Of a DNA stretch of 64,000 bases, positions 19,381 through 28,923 are shown in pieces. The stretch covers positions 2,136,001-2,200,000 of the forward strand of contig NZ_CP118735.1 in NCBI RefSeq assembly GCF_032595075.1, read 5' to 3'. Origin of the DNA: Streptococcus sp. 29887. GTDB lineage: Bacteria; Bacillota; Bacilli; Lactobacillales; Streptococcaceae. Position 1 is the first letter of the stretch, and the number at the start of each line of letters is the position of its first letter. The notes beneath the pieces were generated by a model. It was not told the origin of the DNA. It did not search any database and saw only the letters and a program-made list of their open reading frames with translations. The position numbers and the translations under genes were made by a program.

Positions 19381-19906
19381 AAATCAACAACTCCTTTACT
19401 GGAATATCAAATACATCTGGTTCGAAATCATAGACTTGAAAGTCTGCCAAGGTCGATACCATTTTCCCCTGATAATCTGCTAAATAGCGGTCGTAAAAAC
19501 CACCTCCATAGCCCACTCGAAAACCCGCATGGTTCCATGCTAAACCGGGCACATGGATCAACTTAACCACAGACTTATCCACAGGTTGTGAATAAGTCCC
19601 TGGTTCCCAAACTCCAAACCTAGATTTCACCAAATCATCAGGATTATATTCTACAAAATCCATACACCCTTGTGAATAGGTCTTAGGGATGAAAATCTGC
19701 TTGCCGTCCTTTTGAGCCTGCTCAATCAGGTAAGAAGTGTCAAATTCATGGGGCATGGAAAGGTAGGTCCCAAGCGACTTTGAGCACTTATAGGTGTCCG
19801 ATGAAAGGAGCCTTTCTGTTAGTTGCTGACTCCATCTTGCTCGCTGGCTACTAGTCAGGGCTTTCAATCTCTGCAAGACCTCTTGCCGAATTTCTTTTTT
19901 ATCCAC
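19364..19906 (-). CDS. 5-formyltetrahydrofolate cyclo-ligase
   Basis: This enzyme converts 5-formyl-THF to 5,10-methenyl-THF with ATP. The 180 residues show an N-terminal basic helix, FIPKTY, and the signature GYGGGFYDRYLADY (about 134-147) that binds phosphate and substrate. The start is the ATG at 19906 behind AAGGAGTT. Translation is coupled to the overlapping rhomboid gene. Confidence 0.9.
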   Translation of the reverse strand: MDKKEIRQEVLQRLKALTSSQRARWSQQLTERLLSSDTYKCSKSLGTYLSMPHEFDTSYLIEQAQKDGKQIFIPKTYSQGCMDFVEYNPDDLVKSRFGVWEPGTYSQPVDKSVVKLIHVPGLAWNHAGFRVGYGGGFYDRYLADYQGKMVSTLADFQVYDFEPDVFDIPVKELLIFEESF

Positions 19907-19947
19907 AGGAACTCCTTTCTTTTCAGAAAAAGACCGGAAAAACCAGT

Positions 19948-21075
19948 CTAGTTTGCTTTCATTTTCAAAAAATCGCTCAACTTATCCACAGCAAAGGTAA
20001 GCACTTCCTCTTTGGGACTGAGACGTGGATTGTGAAGGGGATAAGGCGTATCCACACCCAACCAGAACATAACACCCGGAACCTTGTTAAGCAGGTAGCC
20101 GAAGTCCTCACCCGTCATGGCAGGTGGACAATCAATCATCTCCACTCCGTCAACACCATCAAAGTAAGTCATCAGTTCATCTGCCAGTTGAGGATTGTTC
20201 TCCACAGGCAGATAACCACTTGGATTGAGCTCGATCTCCAAGTCCACTCCAAAGGACAAGGCAATTCCCTCTGCCACTTCCCGCACCCGTTTTTGCACCA
20301 AGAGGCTCATGTTCTGAGTCAAGGCCCGAATGGTCCCGTGCAGAAAGGCTGTTTCAGCAATGACATTGTTTGTCGTGCCAGCATGCATGGAGCCGAAGGT
20401 CACCACCGCTCCCTCGATCGGGTCGACATTTCGACTCACCACTGACTGAACCTGGGTCACAAAGTAGCTGGCCGCCACCAAGGCGTCATTGGCGGTATGG
20501 GGAAATGCTGCGTGGCCACCCTTTCCTGTAAACCGTATCTTGACTTCACAGGTCCCAGCAAAGAGGGTCGCACGGTTGGTGGCCATTTGACCAACTTTGA
20601 GGTCCGGTCGGACATGGAGGCCATAAAATTCATCTGGCAACCAATCCCCAAAAGCTCCCGCTTCATACATAAGCATGCCACCTGCTAGATTTTCCTCCGC
20701 AGGCTGAAACAAGAAGAGAAGATTATTTTTCGGTTGCTGCTCTGCCATTTTCTCCAAAAGCCCCAAGGCAATGGTCATGTGGAAATCATGTCCACAGGCG
20801 TGCATCCGGTCTGGGTGGAGGGACTTGAAGTCCAGGCCCGTCTCCTCCACGATCGGAAGACCGTCAATATCCGCCCGCCAGCCAATCGTTTTCTCTGGAG
20901 CAGAGCCCGTCAAATAGACCAAGATTCCTGTCTTCCAAGTACGAACTTGAGCAAAAGAACAGTCTTGAAGTACACCTTCAATGGTTTCCATGAGAAAGGC
21001 ATGGGTCTTAAACTCCTCCATGCCCAGCTCTGGAATCTGGTGGAGGGCCCGGCGTGTCGCGATCAAATCTAGCAT
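19948..21075 (-). CDS. N-acetyldiaminopimelate deacetylase (M20 family)
   Basis: This step of the acetylase branch of lysine/DAP synthesis removes acetate from N-acetyl-LL-diaminopimelate. The 375-residue peptidase-fold protein shows metal-site segments [22 protein letters not shown] and GEDFGYLL. Streptococci use Lys in the peptidoglycan stem, so the pathway mainly feeds lysine. It starts 9 nt after dapH, which supplies the preceding enzyme, so the substrate assignment is by context as well as by family. Confidence 0.88.
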   Translation of the reverse strand: MLDLIATRRALHQIPELGMEEFKTHAFLMETIEGVLQDCSFAQVRTWKTGILVYLTGSAPEKTIGWRADIDGLPIVEETGLDFKSLHPDRMHACGHDFHMTIALGLLEKMAEQQPKNNLLFLFQPAEENLAGGMLMYEAGAFGDWLPDEFYGLHVRPDLKVGQMATNRATLFAGTCEVKIRFTGKGGHAAFPHTANDALVAASYFVTQVQSVVSRNVDPIEGAVVTFGSMHAGTTNNVIAETAFLHGTIRALTQNMSLLVQKRVREVAEGIALSFGVDLEIELNPSGYLPVENNPQLADELMTYFDGVDGVEMIDCPPAMTGEDFGYLLNKVPGVMFWLGVDTPYPLHNPRLSPKEEVLTFAVDKLSDFLKMKAN

Positions 21076-21084
21076 AGCTACCTC

Positions 21085-21783
21085 TTAGAGTGTCCGCAAA
21101 GCCTCTTCCAAGGCTGTTTTTTGTTGGGTTTGAGCGTCGATTTCCTTGATGATGCGGGCTGGCACACCTGCCACCACTACGTTTTCAGGGACATCTTGGG
21201 TCACTATCGCACCCGCTGCCACTACAGAGCCGCTACCGATTTGCACACCCTCGATGACAACAGCATTGGCACCGACCAAGACATTGTCACCAACACGCAC
21301 TGGCTCAGCAGAAGCGGGCTCGATGACACCTGCAAGGACCGCACCTGCACCGATGTGGCTGTTTTTACCAACGGTCGCACGTCCCCCCAAAATCGCACCC
21401 ATATCAATCATGGTACCTGGACCGATTTCCGCACCGATGTTAATCACCGCTCCCATCATGATAACGGCATTATCACCGATGGTCACTTGGTCACGGATTA
21501 TGGCACCTGGCTCGATACGGGCGTTGATGTTGCGTTTGTCAAGTAATGGCACAGCTGAATTGCGGCCGTCTTGTTCTACAACGTAGTCCACATTTTCAGT
21601 CAAGTTTGCCAAGAGTGGCTCAACGTCCTTCCAGTCACCGAAGAGGACATTGCCAAGCTTTGTCACTTCAGCAGGAACAGGACCTGCCAATTCTCCTTCA
21701 AAGGTCACTTTAACAGTGGTCTTTTTCACAGCATTACCGATAAATGCAATGATTTCTTGTGCAGTCATTTTTTGTGCAGTCAT
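21085..21783 (-). CDS. dapH: 2,3,4,5-tetrahydropyridine-2,6-dicarboxylate N-acetyltransferase
   Basis: This 232-residue left-handed beta-helix acetyltransferase acetylates tetrahydrodipicolinate. Hexapeptide repeats run from about 95 to 205 ([45 protein letters not shown]). An N-terminal alpha/beta part is specific to the DapH/DapD class. Two candidate ATGs sit five codons apart; the first is used. It is upstream of the deacetylase gene in an operon. Confidence 0.9.
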   Translation of the reverse strand: MTAQKMTAQEIIAFIGNAVKKTTVKVTFEGELAGPVPAEVTKLGNVLFGDWKDVEPLLANLTENVDYVVEQDGRNSAVPLLDKRNINARIEPGAIIRDQVTIGDNAVIMMGAVINIGAEIGPGTMIDMGAILGGRATVGKNSHIGAGAVLAGVIEPASAEPVRVGDNVLVGANAVVIEGVQIGSGSVVAAGAIVTQDVPENVVVAGVPARIIKEIDAQTQQKTALEEALRTL

Positions 21784-21856
21784 AATGATTCCAATCTAAA
21801 AATAATATTTTTACTATTATATCAAAATTTTCTGAAAATTTGGGAAGAAATGCAAA

Positions 21857-21884
21857 AAAATGAAAAAGCCCCAACACTGGGGCT
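21857..21884 (-). terminator. Terminator after the lipoprotein gene
   Basis: On the minus strand AGCCCCA-GTGT-TGGGGCT is followed by TTTTCATTTTTTT. Confidence 0.8.
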
Positions 21885-21890
21885 ATCACT

Positions 21891-22730
21891 TTAATCAATC
21901 ACTGTCTTTTCTAGAGTAAAACTAATTGGAATTGTAGCAATAACATCATAGTCATCATTCATAATTTCAAGAACAATATTGACGGTTGCTCCTTCTTTTA
22001 ACAAACCGTCCGAGTCACGCATAGTCGCTTCTTTCCATTGACCACTAGATAGTTCTGCATAAGATAAATCACCTAAACCATAGCTTGAAATCACTTGTCC
22101 ATTAACATCCATGGATTCAATAGTTGATTGGATAGGTATCGAACCACTATTCGTTAGTTTAAATGTATAGTAATTTGTTTGTTCTAATTTAATGCCATTT
22201 TGGTCATATAAAACTTTTGGTTGGTAATCACTTCCTAGATAGTCTTCATACAGTCCAACTTCCATGTATGGAATTGTAATCTCTGCACCAAATGTTGATT
22301 CATAGGTATATCTACCATAGGTATAACCGTAGAGTGTAATATAATCATCTTCTGAAATGGTATCCGTTACCTGAGACCCATCAATCAATGCGAGAATCAT
22401 ATTGTCATAATTTCCCTCAAACGCTAATCTAACGATAGTATCACCATCATCATACATAGCTTGAACAATCTTACCTGATACTTTAACCTTTTTCCCATTT
22501 TCCATCAAATCATGATTCCAAGTATCATAATCAGATAAAGTAAGATTAGAATAATTATCTTTGTTGGAATCAAACTCAGCTGTGCTTGTATAACTTGAAG
22601 AAGCAGTAGAATCCTCAGAGGAAGTTGAACTGGTGGACTCCACTCCTACTGAATTACTCGAACCACTCGTACATGCTACCAAACTAAAAAAAGAAAGAAC
22701 AGCAATACTTATTAATGTTAGTTTTTTCAT
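21891..22730 (-). CDS. Surface lipoprotein of unknown function
   Basis: This is a 279-residue precursor. A lipoprotein signal (MKKLTLISIAVLSFFSLVAC) has its lipobox Cys at residue 20. A Ser/Thr-rich linker of about 40 residues follows, then an OB-fold-like segment (KVKVSGKIVQAMYDDGDTIV, about 83-102). The C-terminal beta-rich domain is of the FxLTNSGS kind often seen in DUF-type extracellular lipoproteins. The start is the ATG at 22730 with GGAGG 5 nt upstream. It is monocistronic with its own terminator. The role is unknown. Confidence 0.75.
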   Translation of the reverse strand: MKKLTLISIAVLSFFSLVACTSGSSNSVGVESTSSTSSEDSTASSSYTSTAEFDSNKDNYSNLTLSDYDTWNHDLMENGKKVKVSGKIVQAMYDDGDTIVRLAFEGNYDNMILALIDGSQVTDTISEDDYITLYGYTYGRYTYESTFGAEITIPYMEVGLYEDYLGSDYQPKVLYDQNGIKLEQTNYYTFKLTNSGSIPIQSTIESMDVNGQVISSYGLGDLSYAELSSGQWKEATMRDSDGLLKEGATVNIVLEIMNDDYDVIATIPISFTLEKTVID

Positions 22731-22801
22731 ATAATCCTCCAAAAAATTGTGTACAACACCATTATATATATATATATATATGCGTTGTCAAGTAGAAAAA
22801 C

Positions 22802-22833
22802 AAAAAAAATTAGAAGTGTTACCTCCTAATTTT
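22802..22833 (-). terminator. Terminator after the metallophosphoesterase gene
   Basis: On the minus strand AAAATTAG, a 12-nt loop, CTAATTTT and a continuing T run. The neighbouring 22765-22784 is an (AT)n tract. Confidence 0.6.
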
Positions 22834-22844
22834 CTGGTATTATC

Positions 22845-23585
22845 TTAATCTTCAATTTCTTTTCTGGGATTAACAGCCCCAACGATATAATCTTGAACTA
22901 AACCTGTGTCATCTAGTACAATTCCATGGAGAACTCCACCATAAACAGCTCCTCCGTCAATCCCCATTTTCCCATCTGAACTGGTCCAGATTTGGCTAAT
23001 GCGGAGCTTTGTTTGATAGAGGTTATAAACAGGAGTATGCCCAAAGACAATCATCTTCCCTGTGGTATTTTCAGCCTCATGGAAAGGGGTGCGTAACCAA
23101 ACCTTATCATGATTGCTGGTTTCGCGCCAGTCCGGTAAGGTCAAGTCCACACCAGCATGTACAAAGATATATCCTTCTGTTTCCAGATGATAGGGACAAG
23201 ATTTGACAAAATCAATCAGGTCCCCATATTGTTCCATCACTGCATTAGCATCTACCAATCCATCTACAGGAGCATCCAAGGGACGACCAAGAAGAGAGTT
23301 AATCGTCGTATCGCCACCATTTCTCCGATAGTGGTCATAGCGGTCAACCGGATCACGTAACCAAGCCAGAAACATTCGTTCATGATTCCCAGTCAGACAA
23401 ATAGCATCTTTTTCTCGGACTAATTGCCAAACCAACTCTAGACAGGCCTTTGAGTTTTCTCCACGGTCAATTAAATCACCTAGGAAAATCAACTGTTGTC
23501 GCTTCTCGTTCCATTTCTTTAAAATATCAAGCAGGAGTTCAAACTTACCATGAACATCTCCTACTACAAAAAATTCTTTTTTCAT
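22845..23585 (-). CDS. Metallophosphoesterase, PPP-type Ser/Thr phosphatase fold
   Basis: This 246-residue protein has the five metal and phosphate motifs of the PPP superfamily in order: GDVHGKF (8-14), GDLIDRGE (36-43), GNHERM, HAGVDL and VFGHTPVY. Bacterial homologues act as protein phosphatases or as Ap4A/nucleotide hydrolases; which applies here is not clear. It is monocistronic. The ATG at 23585 has a TAGAAAATA upstream and only a weak Shine-Dalgarno. Confidence 0.85.
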   Translation of the reverse strand: MKKEFFVVGDVHGKFELLLDILKKWNEKRQQLIFLGDLIDRGENSKACLELVWQLVREKDAICLTGNHERMFLAWLRDPVDRYDHYRRNGGDTTINSLLGRPLDAPVDGLVDANAVMEQYGDLIDFVKSCPYHLETEGYIFVHAGVDLTLPDWRETSNHDKVWLRTPFHEAENTTGKMIVFGHTPVYNLYQTKLRISQIWTSSDGKMGIDGGAVYGGVLHGIVLDDTGLVQDYIVGAVNPRKEIED

Positions 23586-23613
23586 AGAAAATATTCTACC
23601 ATATTTCTAATGG

Positions 23614-23645
23614 AAATAAAAACTGGCCGTTTCCGGTCAGTTTTT
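23614..23645 (-). terminator. Terminator after pgi
   Basis: On the minus strand AACTGACCG-GAAA-CGGCCAGTT is followed by TTTATTT. Confidence 0.8.
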
Positions 23646-23651
23646 ATTCTA

Positions 23652-25001
23652 TTACAATCGTGCGTTCAATTCTGCACCGAGTTCTTCAAATCCTGGTTTG
23701 CCAAGAAGAGCGAACATGTTTTTCTTGTAGGCTTCTACACCTGGTTGGTCAAATGGGTTGATGGCATTGAGGTAACCAGAGATAGCAATCGCCAACTCGA
23801 AGAAGTAGAAGGTGTAACCAAGTGTGAACTCATCTTGTTGTGGAAGAGTGACAAACATGTTTGGTACGCCACCATCTGTGTGGGCAAGAAGTACGCCATC
23901 TGTTGCTTTTTTGTTTACAAAGTCAACGTCTTTTCCTTGCAAGTAACCAAGACCGTCAAGGTCTTCTGCCATGTCAGGAATGAGGATATTTTTTCTTGGT
24001 TTGTCAACACGAACTACTGTTTCAAAGATATTGCGGTTTCCTTCTTGGATAAATTGTCCAAGTGAGTGCAAGTCTGTTGAGAAGTTAGCAGATGTTGGGT
24101 TGATACCTTTTTGGTCCTTACCTTCTGACTCACCAGCCAATTGTTTCCACCATTCGCTGAAGTATTGGAGTGATGGCTCATAGTTTGCCAAGATTTCTGT
24201 TACATAGCCTTTTCTGTAAAGGATGTTACGAACAGCTGCATATTGGTAAGCCTCATTTTCGGCAATCTTATCTGATGTATAGGTCTTGCGGGCAGCGTTT
24301 GCACCTTCCATCAGGGCATCAATATCTGCACCAGCTGCTGCGATTGGCAAAAGACCAACTGCTGTCAAGACAGAGAAACGGCCACCAACATCGTCTGGAA
24401 CTACAAAGGTTTCCCAACCATTTGCGTCCGCTTCAACCTTAACTGCACCTTTTGCCTTGTCAGTTGTCGCATAGATACGCTTGTTAGCTTCCTCTTGACC
24501 GTATTTCTTCACAAGCAATTCTTTGAAGACGCGGAAAGCAATAGCTGGCTCGGTTGTTGTACCTGATTTTGAAATCACGTTAACTGAGAAGTCCTTATCT
24601 GCCACGTAGTCCACCAAGTCAGCAAGGTAGCTTGATGAGATTGAGTTTCCAGCGTAAAGGATTTGTGGAGCTTTGCGCTCTTCACGAGTTTGCAAGTTAA
24701 CAAAAGCATTGCTCAAGAAATCAATGGCTGCTTTAGCACCAAGGTATGAACCACCGATACCGATAACCACCAAAACTTCGCTTTCATTTTGGATCTTAGC
24801 CGCCGCTTCCTTGATACGCGCAAATTCTGCTTTGTCATAGTTTTCTGGTAAATCCAACCAGCCGATAAAGTCGCTACCAGGACCTGTTCCTTGACGGAGC
24901 ATTTGGTCAGCTAGAGTAACTTGTGGTTGCATATAGTCTACTTCTTGAGCACCAACAAATTGGCCCAAGACTTTTGAATAATCAAATGTAATATGTGTCA
25001 T
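23652..25001 (-). CDS. pgi: Glucose-6-phosphate isomerase
   Basis: This glycolytic enzyme interconverts glucose-6-P and fructose-6-P. The 449 residues, the usual bacterial length, contain [24 protein letters not shown] (phosphate site) and [13 protein letters not shown] with the catalytic Glu. The start is the ATG at 25001 with GGAGG 6 nt upstream; the longer open frame reaches into the promoter and is rejected. Confidence 0.95.
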   Translation of the reverse strand: MTHITFDYSKVLGQFVGAQEVDYMQPQVTLADQMLRQGTGPGSDFIGWLDLPENYDKAEFARIKEAAAKIQNESEVLVVIGIGGSYLGAKAAIDFLSNAFVNLQTREERKAPQILYAGNSISSSYLADLVDYVADKDFSVNVISKSGTTTEPAIAFRVFKELLVKKYGQEEANKRIYATTDKAKGAVKVEADANGWETFVVPDDVGGRFSVLTAVGLLPIAAAGADIDALMEGANAARKTYTSDKIAENEAYQYAAVRNILYRKGYVTEILANYEPSLQYFSEWWKQLAGESEGKDQKGINPTSANFSTDLHSLGQFIQEGNRNIFETVVRVDKPRKNILIPDMAEDLDGLGYLQGKDVDFVNKKATDGVLLAHTDGGVPNMFVTLPQQDEFTLGYTFYFFELAIAISGYLNAINPFDQPGVEAYKKNMFALLGKPGFEELGAELNARL

Positions 25002-25028
25002 GTCATTCCTCCATTTATGTACCATAAT

Positions 25029-25057
25029 ATGATAACGCTTTATCATGTTTTTTTCAA
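25029..25057 (-). promoter_or_regulatory. pgi promoter overlapped by a palindrome
   Basis: -35 TTGAAA (25052-25057), 17 nt, -10 TATCAT (25029-25034). An 18-bp near-perfect palindrome ATGATAAAGCGTTATCAT (25029-25046) covers the -10 and part of the spacer. It resembles a CcpA cre site. Confidence 0.55.
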
Positions 25058-25082
25058 GGAATTTATCAATTTTCATTTATTT

Positions 25083-25625
25083 TCATAAAACCATGCTTGT
25101 TTGAATGTTGTTTTCTGAAAATTGTTTGTAATTTACCCTTGCATAATAGTCTTCCAAGTACTCCCCGCTTTGTGTCACAGTTATCAATTCTGGACATAGC
25201 TTAGACAGTAAATAAAGTGGCAACAAACTGAGATACCAAATAGTCATCACTTCAAAAATGAATTTATTATTATTTCCTCGATGAATATAGCGTTGTTTGT
25301 ACTCCGCTTTTAGACGAGGATGGGGAATATAGATATGAAAAGGAATGCCCTGAGAAACAATGACCGTCAGTACCATCCTCACCAAAAAATTGAGGGCTAC
25401 AAGGACCGTCTTTCCCTCTTCGTGTAAGGCATAGGCCTTGTTCACATATACATTTTTATAGTTCTTATCTTTAATGGGACGGGGAGTGGATTTCCGTTCT
25501 TCCTTGGTCAAATGTCTGACGCTGCTATTATCATACTTAATATCAGACATCTCCAAATCGACTACATGAGCATATCTCTTGGCCAGGGTCGTTTTCCCCA
25601 TACCTGGAAAAGCAAATATAAACAT
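25083..25625 (-). CDS. P-loop NTPase of unknown role
   Basis: This 180-residue protein begins MFIFAFPGMGKTTLAKRY, so its Walker A sits at the very N-terminus, as in small nucleotide or polynucleotide kinases. Basic segments follow (HLTKEERKSTPRPI, RHRGNN-like region near 135), and there is a hydrophobic stretch (WYLSLLPLYLLSKL, about 143-156). The start is the ATG at 25625 with GGAGG 7 nt upstream. It lies 81 nt upstream of pgi. Phage and streptococcal ATP-binding proteins of this shape exist, but I cannot assign a substrate. Confidence 0.6.
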   Translation of the reverse strand: MFIFAFPGMGKTTLAKRYAHVVDLEMSDIKYDNSSVRHLTKEERKSTPRPIKDKNYKNVYVNKAYALHEEGKTVLVALNFLVRMVLTVIVSQGIPFHIYIPHPRLKAEYKQRYIHRGNNNKFIFEVMTIWYLSLLPLYLLSKLCPELITVTQSGEYLEDYYARVNYKQFSENNIQTSMVL

Positions 25626-25850
25626 AGGCCTTCCTCCTTTTCCCCTGTAGAATAGCAGAGCTAACAAAAAGTTTTCTTAAGTGGAAGTCTATTTTACTCC
25701 TTTTTCCCTATAAATCAATAGAAAAATCCAAAAATCAGTCCCCAGACGGAGAGAAAAGTACTTGCTAAGGCCGTTGCCCTTATTTCTAAAAATTAGACAA
25801 AGAAAACCCTCTGAAAAGCTTGACTTCAACGTTTTTTTAGACTATACGCA

Positions 25851-25930
25851 AAAAGAGCACACACCCGACTTCGCTTAGGGCTGCTGGATTCCTCCCCTGA
25901 CCCGCTTCACGCACGAATGTTGCTCCACTT
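25851..25930 (-). ncRNA. ffs: Signal recognition particle RNA (small bacterial type)
   Basis: Read on the minus strand the RNA contains the universal SRP domain IV sequence GGTCAGGGGAGGAATCCAGC. It is closed by GAGCA...TGCTC arms and ends in TTTTT (25850-25854). A promoter TTGCAC-16-TATAAT lies at 25934-25961. It lies just downstream of tadA, in the same orientation. The approximately 80-nt size fits the short SRP RNA lacking an Alu domain. Confidence 0.85.
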
Positions 25931-25975
25931 ATTATTATAACACAAATCAATGAAAGTGCAAGTTTAGAGTGTAAA

Positions 25976-26497
25976 CTAGCTATCCGAAACTGTCCCTTGC
26001 TGAGCTTTCAAGGCCTCTTTTTCTACTTTTTGTTTTTCTCTTCTCTGCCTAAAAAAGTCCTGCATGATTTGGGCACAAGAATCTTCCAAGAGCCCTGTTT
26101 CCACTTCCACACGATGATTGAGGCGCTCATCCGTTAAAATGTCGTATAGGCTACCTGCCGCCCCAAACTTTTGATTGGTAGCACCGTACACCACCCGTGG
26201 AATGCGGGCAAGACCAATGGCACCGCTACACATGACACAGGGTTCAATGGTCACAAAGAGGGTCGTATCCAGCAAACGCCAATTGCCCTCCACTTGATTA
26301 GCCTCCTGAATAGCCATAACCTCCGCATGCATAATAGCCTGATTAAGCTCCTCACGGGCATTATGTCCACGGCCAATAATCTGTCCATCCTTGACAATGA
26401 CACAGCCAATGGGAATTTCTTCCTTGTCCAGCGATTTTTTGGCTTCAGTCAAAGCCTGGTTCATAAAATATTCTTTTTCTTCTTGTGTATAGTTCAT
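25976..26497 (-). CDS. tadA: tRNA adenosine(34) deaminase, probably leaderless
   Basis: This enzyme deaminates A34 of tRNA-Arg(ACG) to inosine. The 173-residue cytidine-deaminase-fold protein has HAEVMAI (zinc His, catalytic Glu) and PCVMCSGAI (two zinc Cys). The chosen ATG at 26497 lies only 6 nt downstream of a perfect TATAAT, with no Shine-Dalgarno, so the transcript should begin at or next to the start codon. The longer open frame upstream crosses a terminator hairpin and is rejected. Confidence 0.9.
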   Translation of the reverse strand: MNYTQEEKEYFMNQALTEAKKSLDKEEIPIGCVIVKDGQIIGRGHNAREELNQAIMHAEVMAIQEANQVEGNWRLLDTTLFVTIEPCVMCSGAIGLARIPRVVYGATNQKFGAAGSLYDILTDERLNHRVEVETGLLEDSCAQIMQDFFRQRREKQKVEKEALKAQQGTVSDS

Positions 26498-26503
26498 AGG
26501 ATT

Positions 26504-26509
26504 ATTATA
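26504..26509 (-). promoter_or_regulatory. -10 box of a leaderless tadA promoter
   Basis: TATAAT is followed by AATCCT and then the tadA ATG. Normal spacing puts +1 on the A of ATG. Confidence 0.6.
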
Positions 26510-26548
26510 ACAGAAATAGCGTCTAAACCTGAAACTTTTTCCCAATAT

Positions 26549-26607
26549 AAAAAATACCTTCTCACTTGGAGAAGGTAGGGGGAGAGCAATGATCAATCGA
26601 TTGTTCA
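26549..26607 (-). ncRNA. Candidate small RNA with an anti-Shine-Dalgarno stretch
   Basis: A promoter TTGACA-17-CATAAT (26614-26642, minus) would start an RNA of about 59 nt that ends in a clean terminator, ACCTTCTC-CAAGT-GAGAAGGT followed by ATTTTTT. The single-stranded part contains CATTGCTCTCCCCC, which is complementary to a GGGGGAGAGCAATG start region. Streptococcal csRNAs pair with targets in this way. No CiaR box (TTTAAG-N5-TTTAAG) is visible. It lies upstream of tadA but is separated from it by the terminator. Confidence 0.5.
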
Positions 26608-26811
26608 AAAGATATTATGATATATTATCATTTTGTTGTCAAGAGCTAATTAACAATTTGCAAGCTATTTGAACCGTCCTAGAAATCAATCTAGATAGGA
26701 GTGCTGGATAAAGTAATAGCGAAACCTGGAACACTTTATTCTGTATTCCTTCTACTGTCCTTATATGTTATACAAAAATGCACAGATTGTTAAGAGAGAG
26801 AAATTTCGAAA

Positions 26812-26836
26812 ATAGAAAACAGCCCCGAAGGGCTGT
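26812..26836 (-). terminator. Terminator after tkt
   Basis: On the minus strand ACAGCCC-TTCG-GGGCTGT (a stable UUCG tetraloop) is followed by TTTCTATTTT. The stretch between it and the sRNA promoter (about 26643-26811) shows nothing I can identify. Confidence 0.8.
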
Positions 26837-26850
26837 CTGTACAGTTTCTA

Positions 26851-28821
26851 TTACAATTCTCCAACCAATTTCACTACGTTTTCTACAGTGAAGCCATAGT
26901 TGTCGATAACTGTTTGTGCTGGAGCTGATGCACCGAATGTGTCGATACCAAGGACTTTACCGTCAAGACCGACATACTTGTACCAACTTTGAGTAGCACC
27001 CATTTCGATAGCCAAACGACGACGGATAGCATTTGGAAGGATTTCTTCCTTGTAAGCTGCGTCTTGAGCATCGAAGAGCTCAGTTGATGGCACAGAAACC
27101 ACACGAACTTTTGTACCAGCTGCTTCTAGTTCTTTGGCAGCTTTAACAGCCAAGTTGACTTCTGAACCAGACGCAAGAAGGATAGTGTCAAAGCCTGCTG
27201 CTTCATAAACCACATAAGCACCTTTGGCAACCTTGTCAAAGTCAGTACCTTCTTCAACTGTCAAGTTTTGACGAGTGAGGACAAGTGCTGATGGTGTAGA
27301 TTTGCTAGTCAATGACAAGTACCAAGCTGCCTGTGTTTCACGCGCATCTGCTGGACGGAAGACATTGAGGTTTGGCATAGCACGAAGTCCTGCCAAGTGC
27401 TCGATTGGTTCGTGAGTTGGTCCATCTTCACCAACTGCGATAGAGTCATGAGTGAAGACATAAGTCACAGGAAGACCTTGAAGGGCTGACAAACGAACAG
27501 CTGCCTTCACATAATCTGAGAAGACGAAGAAGGTACCACCGTAAACACGAAGTCCACCGTGAGCTGCCATACCGTTCAAGATAGTACCCATAGCAAATTC
27601 ACGCACACCGAACTGGATGTTGCGGTTGAGTGGGTTCGCAGCATCTTGCAGACCATCTTCCTTGATATAGGTCATGTTTGAGTGAGCCAAGTCTGCTGAG
27701 CCTCCAAGGAAGGTTGGCAAGACCTTAGCTGCTGCGTTGAGGGCATCTTGTGATGAGTTACGAGTTGCTTGTGAGAAGCCATTTTCGTAGACTGGGAAGT
27801 CTTCTGGTTTCACTTCCACTACATCGCGACCTTCCAAGATAGCTGTTACTTCAGCTGCTAATTCTGGATGAGCTACTTTGTAGTCTTCTACTAATTTCAC
27901 CCAAGCATCGTAAGCTGCTGCACCACGATCTGCTACATTTGCCTTGAAGTCCGCATAGACTTCTGCTGGAATTTCAAATGGAGCGTAGTTCCAGTCAAGT
28001 GCCTTACGAGTTGCTTCTGCTTCCTCTGGTCCAAGCGGCGCACCATGGACTGCGTTTGTACCTTGTTTGTTTGGTGAACCGTGACCGATAACAGTCTTGA
28101 TTTCGATAAGAGATGGCTTACCGGCTGCCTTAGCTTTTTCAATAGCGGCAAAGATTGCATCCACATCTGTACCGTCTGTTACGAGGTCTGTATGCCAGCC
28201 ATAAGCATTGTAGCGAGCACGCACATCTTCTGTGAAGGAATCTTTTGTTTCACCATCCAAGTTGATATCGTTTGAATCATAAAGAACGATGAGTTTTTCT
28301 AATTTTTGAAGACCAGCGTAAGAAGCAGCTTCTGCAGAAACACCCTCCATCAAGTCGCCATCACCACAGATTACATATGTATAGTGGTCGAAGATCGGGA
28401 AACCATCACGGTTGTACTTAGCCGCAAGGAAACGCTCAGCTTGAGCAAAACCTGTCGCAGTTGAGATACCTTGACCAAGAGGACCTGTTGTCGCATCAAC
28501 ACCAGCTGTGTGACCAAATTCTGGGTGACCTGGTGTTTTTGAACCCCACTGACGGAAGTTTTTGATTTCGTCCATGCTGACATCTTCAAAACCTGAAAGG
28601 TGAAGAAGTCCGTAAAGCAGCATAGAGCCGTGTCCTGCTGACAAGATAAAGCGGTCGCGGTTGATCCAGTTTGGTTGAGCTGGGTTGATGCGGAGTTCTT
28701 TAGTGAACAAGCTATAGGCCATTGGTGCCGCACCCATAACAACACCTGGGTGACCTGATTTTGATTTTTCAATGGCATCGATACCAAGGAAACGAATTGC
28801 GTTTACTGAAAGTTGTGACAT
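26851..28821 (-). CDS. tkt: Transketolase
   Basis: This pentose-phosphate enzyme transfers two-carbon units and is thiamine-PP dependent. The 656 residues show the N-terminal [15 protein letters not shown], the TPP motif [13 protein letters not shown] ending at the conserved Asn region, and [16 protein letters not shown] in the pyrimidine domain. The start is the ATG at 28821 with GGAGAA upstream. It lies next to the ula genes, whose pathway delivers xylulose-5-P, a transketolase substrate. Confidence 0.95.
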   Translation of the reverse strand: MSQLSVNAIRFLGIDAIEKSKSGHPGVVMGAAPMAYSLFTKELRINPAQPNWINRDRFILSAGHGSMLLYGLLHLSGFEDVSMDEIKNFRQWGSKTPGHPEFGHTAGVDATTGPLGQGISTATGFAQAERFLAAKYNRDGFPIFDHYTYVICGDGDLMEGVSAEAASYAGLQKLEKLIVLYDSNDINLDGETKDSFTEDVRARYNAYGWHTDLVTDGTDVDAIFAAIEKAKAAGKPSLIEIKTVIGHGSPNKQGTNAVHGAPLGPEEAEATRKALDWNYAPFEIPAEVYADFKANVADRGAAAYDAWVKLVEDYKVAHPELAAEVTAILEGRDVVEVKPEDFPVYENGFSQATRNSSQDALNAAAKVLPTFLGGSADLAHSNMTYIKEDGLQDAANPLNRNIQFGVREFAMGTILNGMAAHGGLRVYGGTFFVFSDYVKAAVRLSALQGLPVTYVFTHDSIAVGEDGPTHEPIEHLAGLRAMPNLNVFRPADARETQAAWYLSLTSKSTPSALVLTRQNLTVEEGTDFDKVAKGAYVVYEAAGFDTILLASGSEVNLAVKAAKELEAAGTKVRVVSVPSTELFDAQDAAYKEEILPNAIRRRLAIEMGATQSWYKYVGLDGKVLGIDTFGASAPAQTVIDNYGFTVENVVKLVGEL

Positions 28822-28851
28822 CTTATTCTCCTTTAATAAAGTCATAGTTCT

Positions 28852-28881
28852 ATTATACCATAAAGCGTTTTCGCTTGTCAT
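28852..28881 (-). promoter_or_regulatory. tkt promoter with a palindrome in the spacer
   Basis: -35 ATGACA (28876-28881), 18 nt, -10 TATAAT (28852-28857). AAGCGAAAACGCTT (28863-28876), a cre-like palindrome, fills the spacer. Confidence 0.6.
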
Positions 28882-28884
28882 TTT

Positions 28885-28909
28885 CAAAAGGCAGGACTTG
28901 CGTCCCGCC
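28885..28909 (-). terminator. Terminator after ulaG
   Basis: On the minus strand GGCGGGAC-GCAA-GTCCTGCC (one mismatch) is followed by TTTTG. Confidence 0.65.
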
Positions 28910-28923
28910 CTCGGAGTGATCTA

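Noticed and set aside
22765..22784. Alternating AT tract upstream of the metallophosphoesterase terminator
   Set aside because: A simple dinucleotide run between two genes with no promoter geometry; noted only as low-complexity DNA.
25626..25850. Gap between the P-loop gene and ffs as a possible extra RNA gene
   Set aside because: I found no promoter, terminator or conserved fold in it beyond the end of the SRP RNA.
26581..26667. Plus-strand ORF of 27 codons beginning MINRLFKRYYDILSF behind GGGGGAGAGC
   Set aside because: It is antisense to the candidate small RNA and its promoter, and no plus-strand promoter is seen; the start-site look is the mirror of the anti-Shine-Dalgarno stretch.
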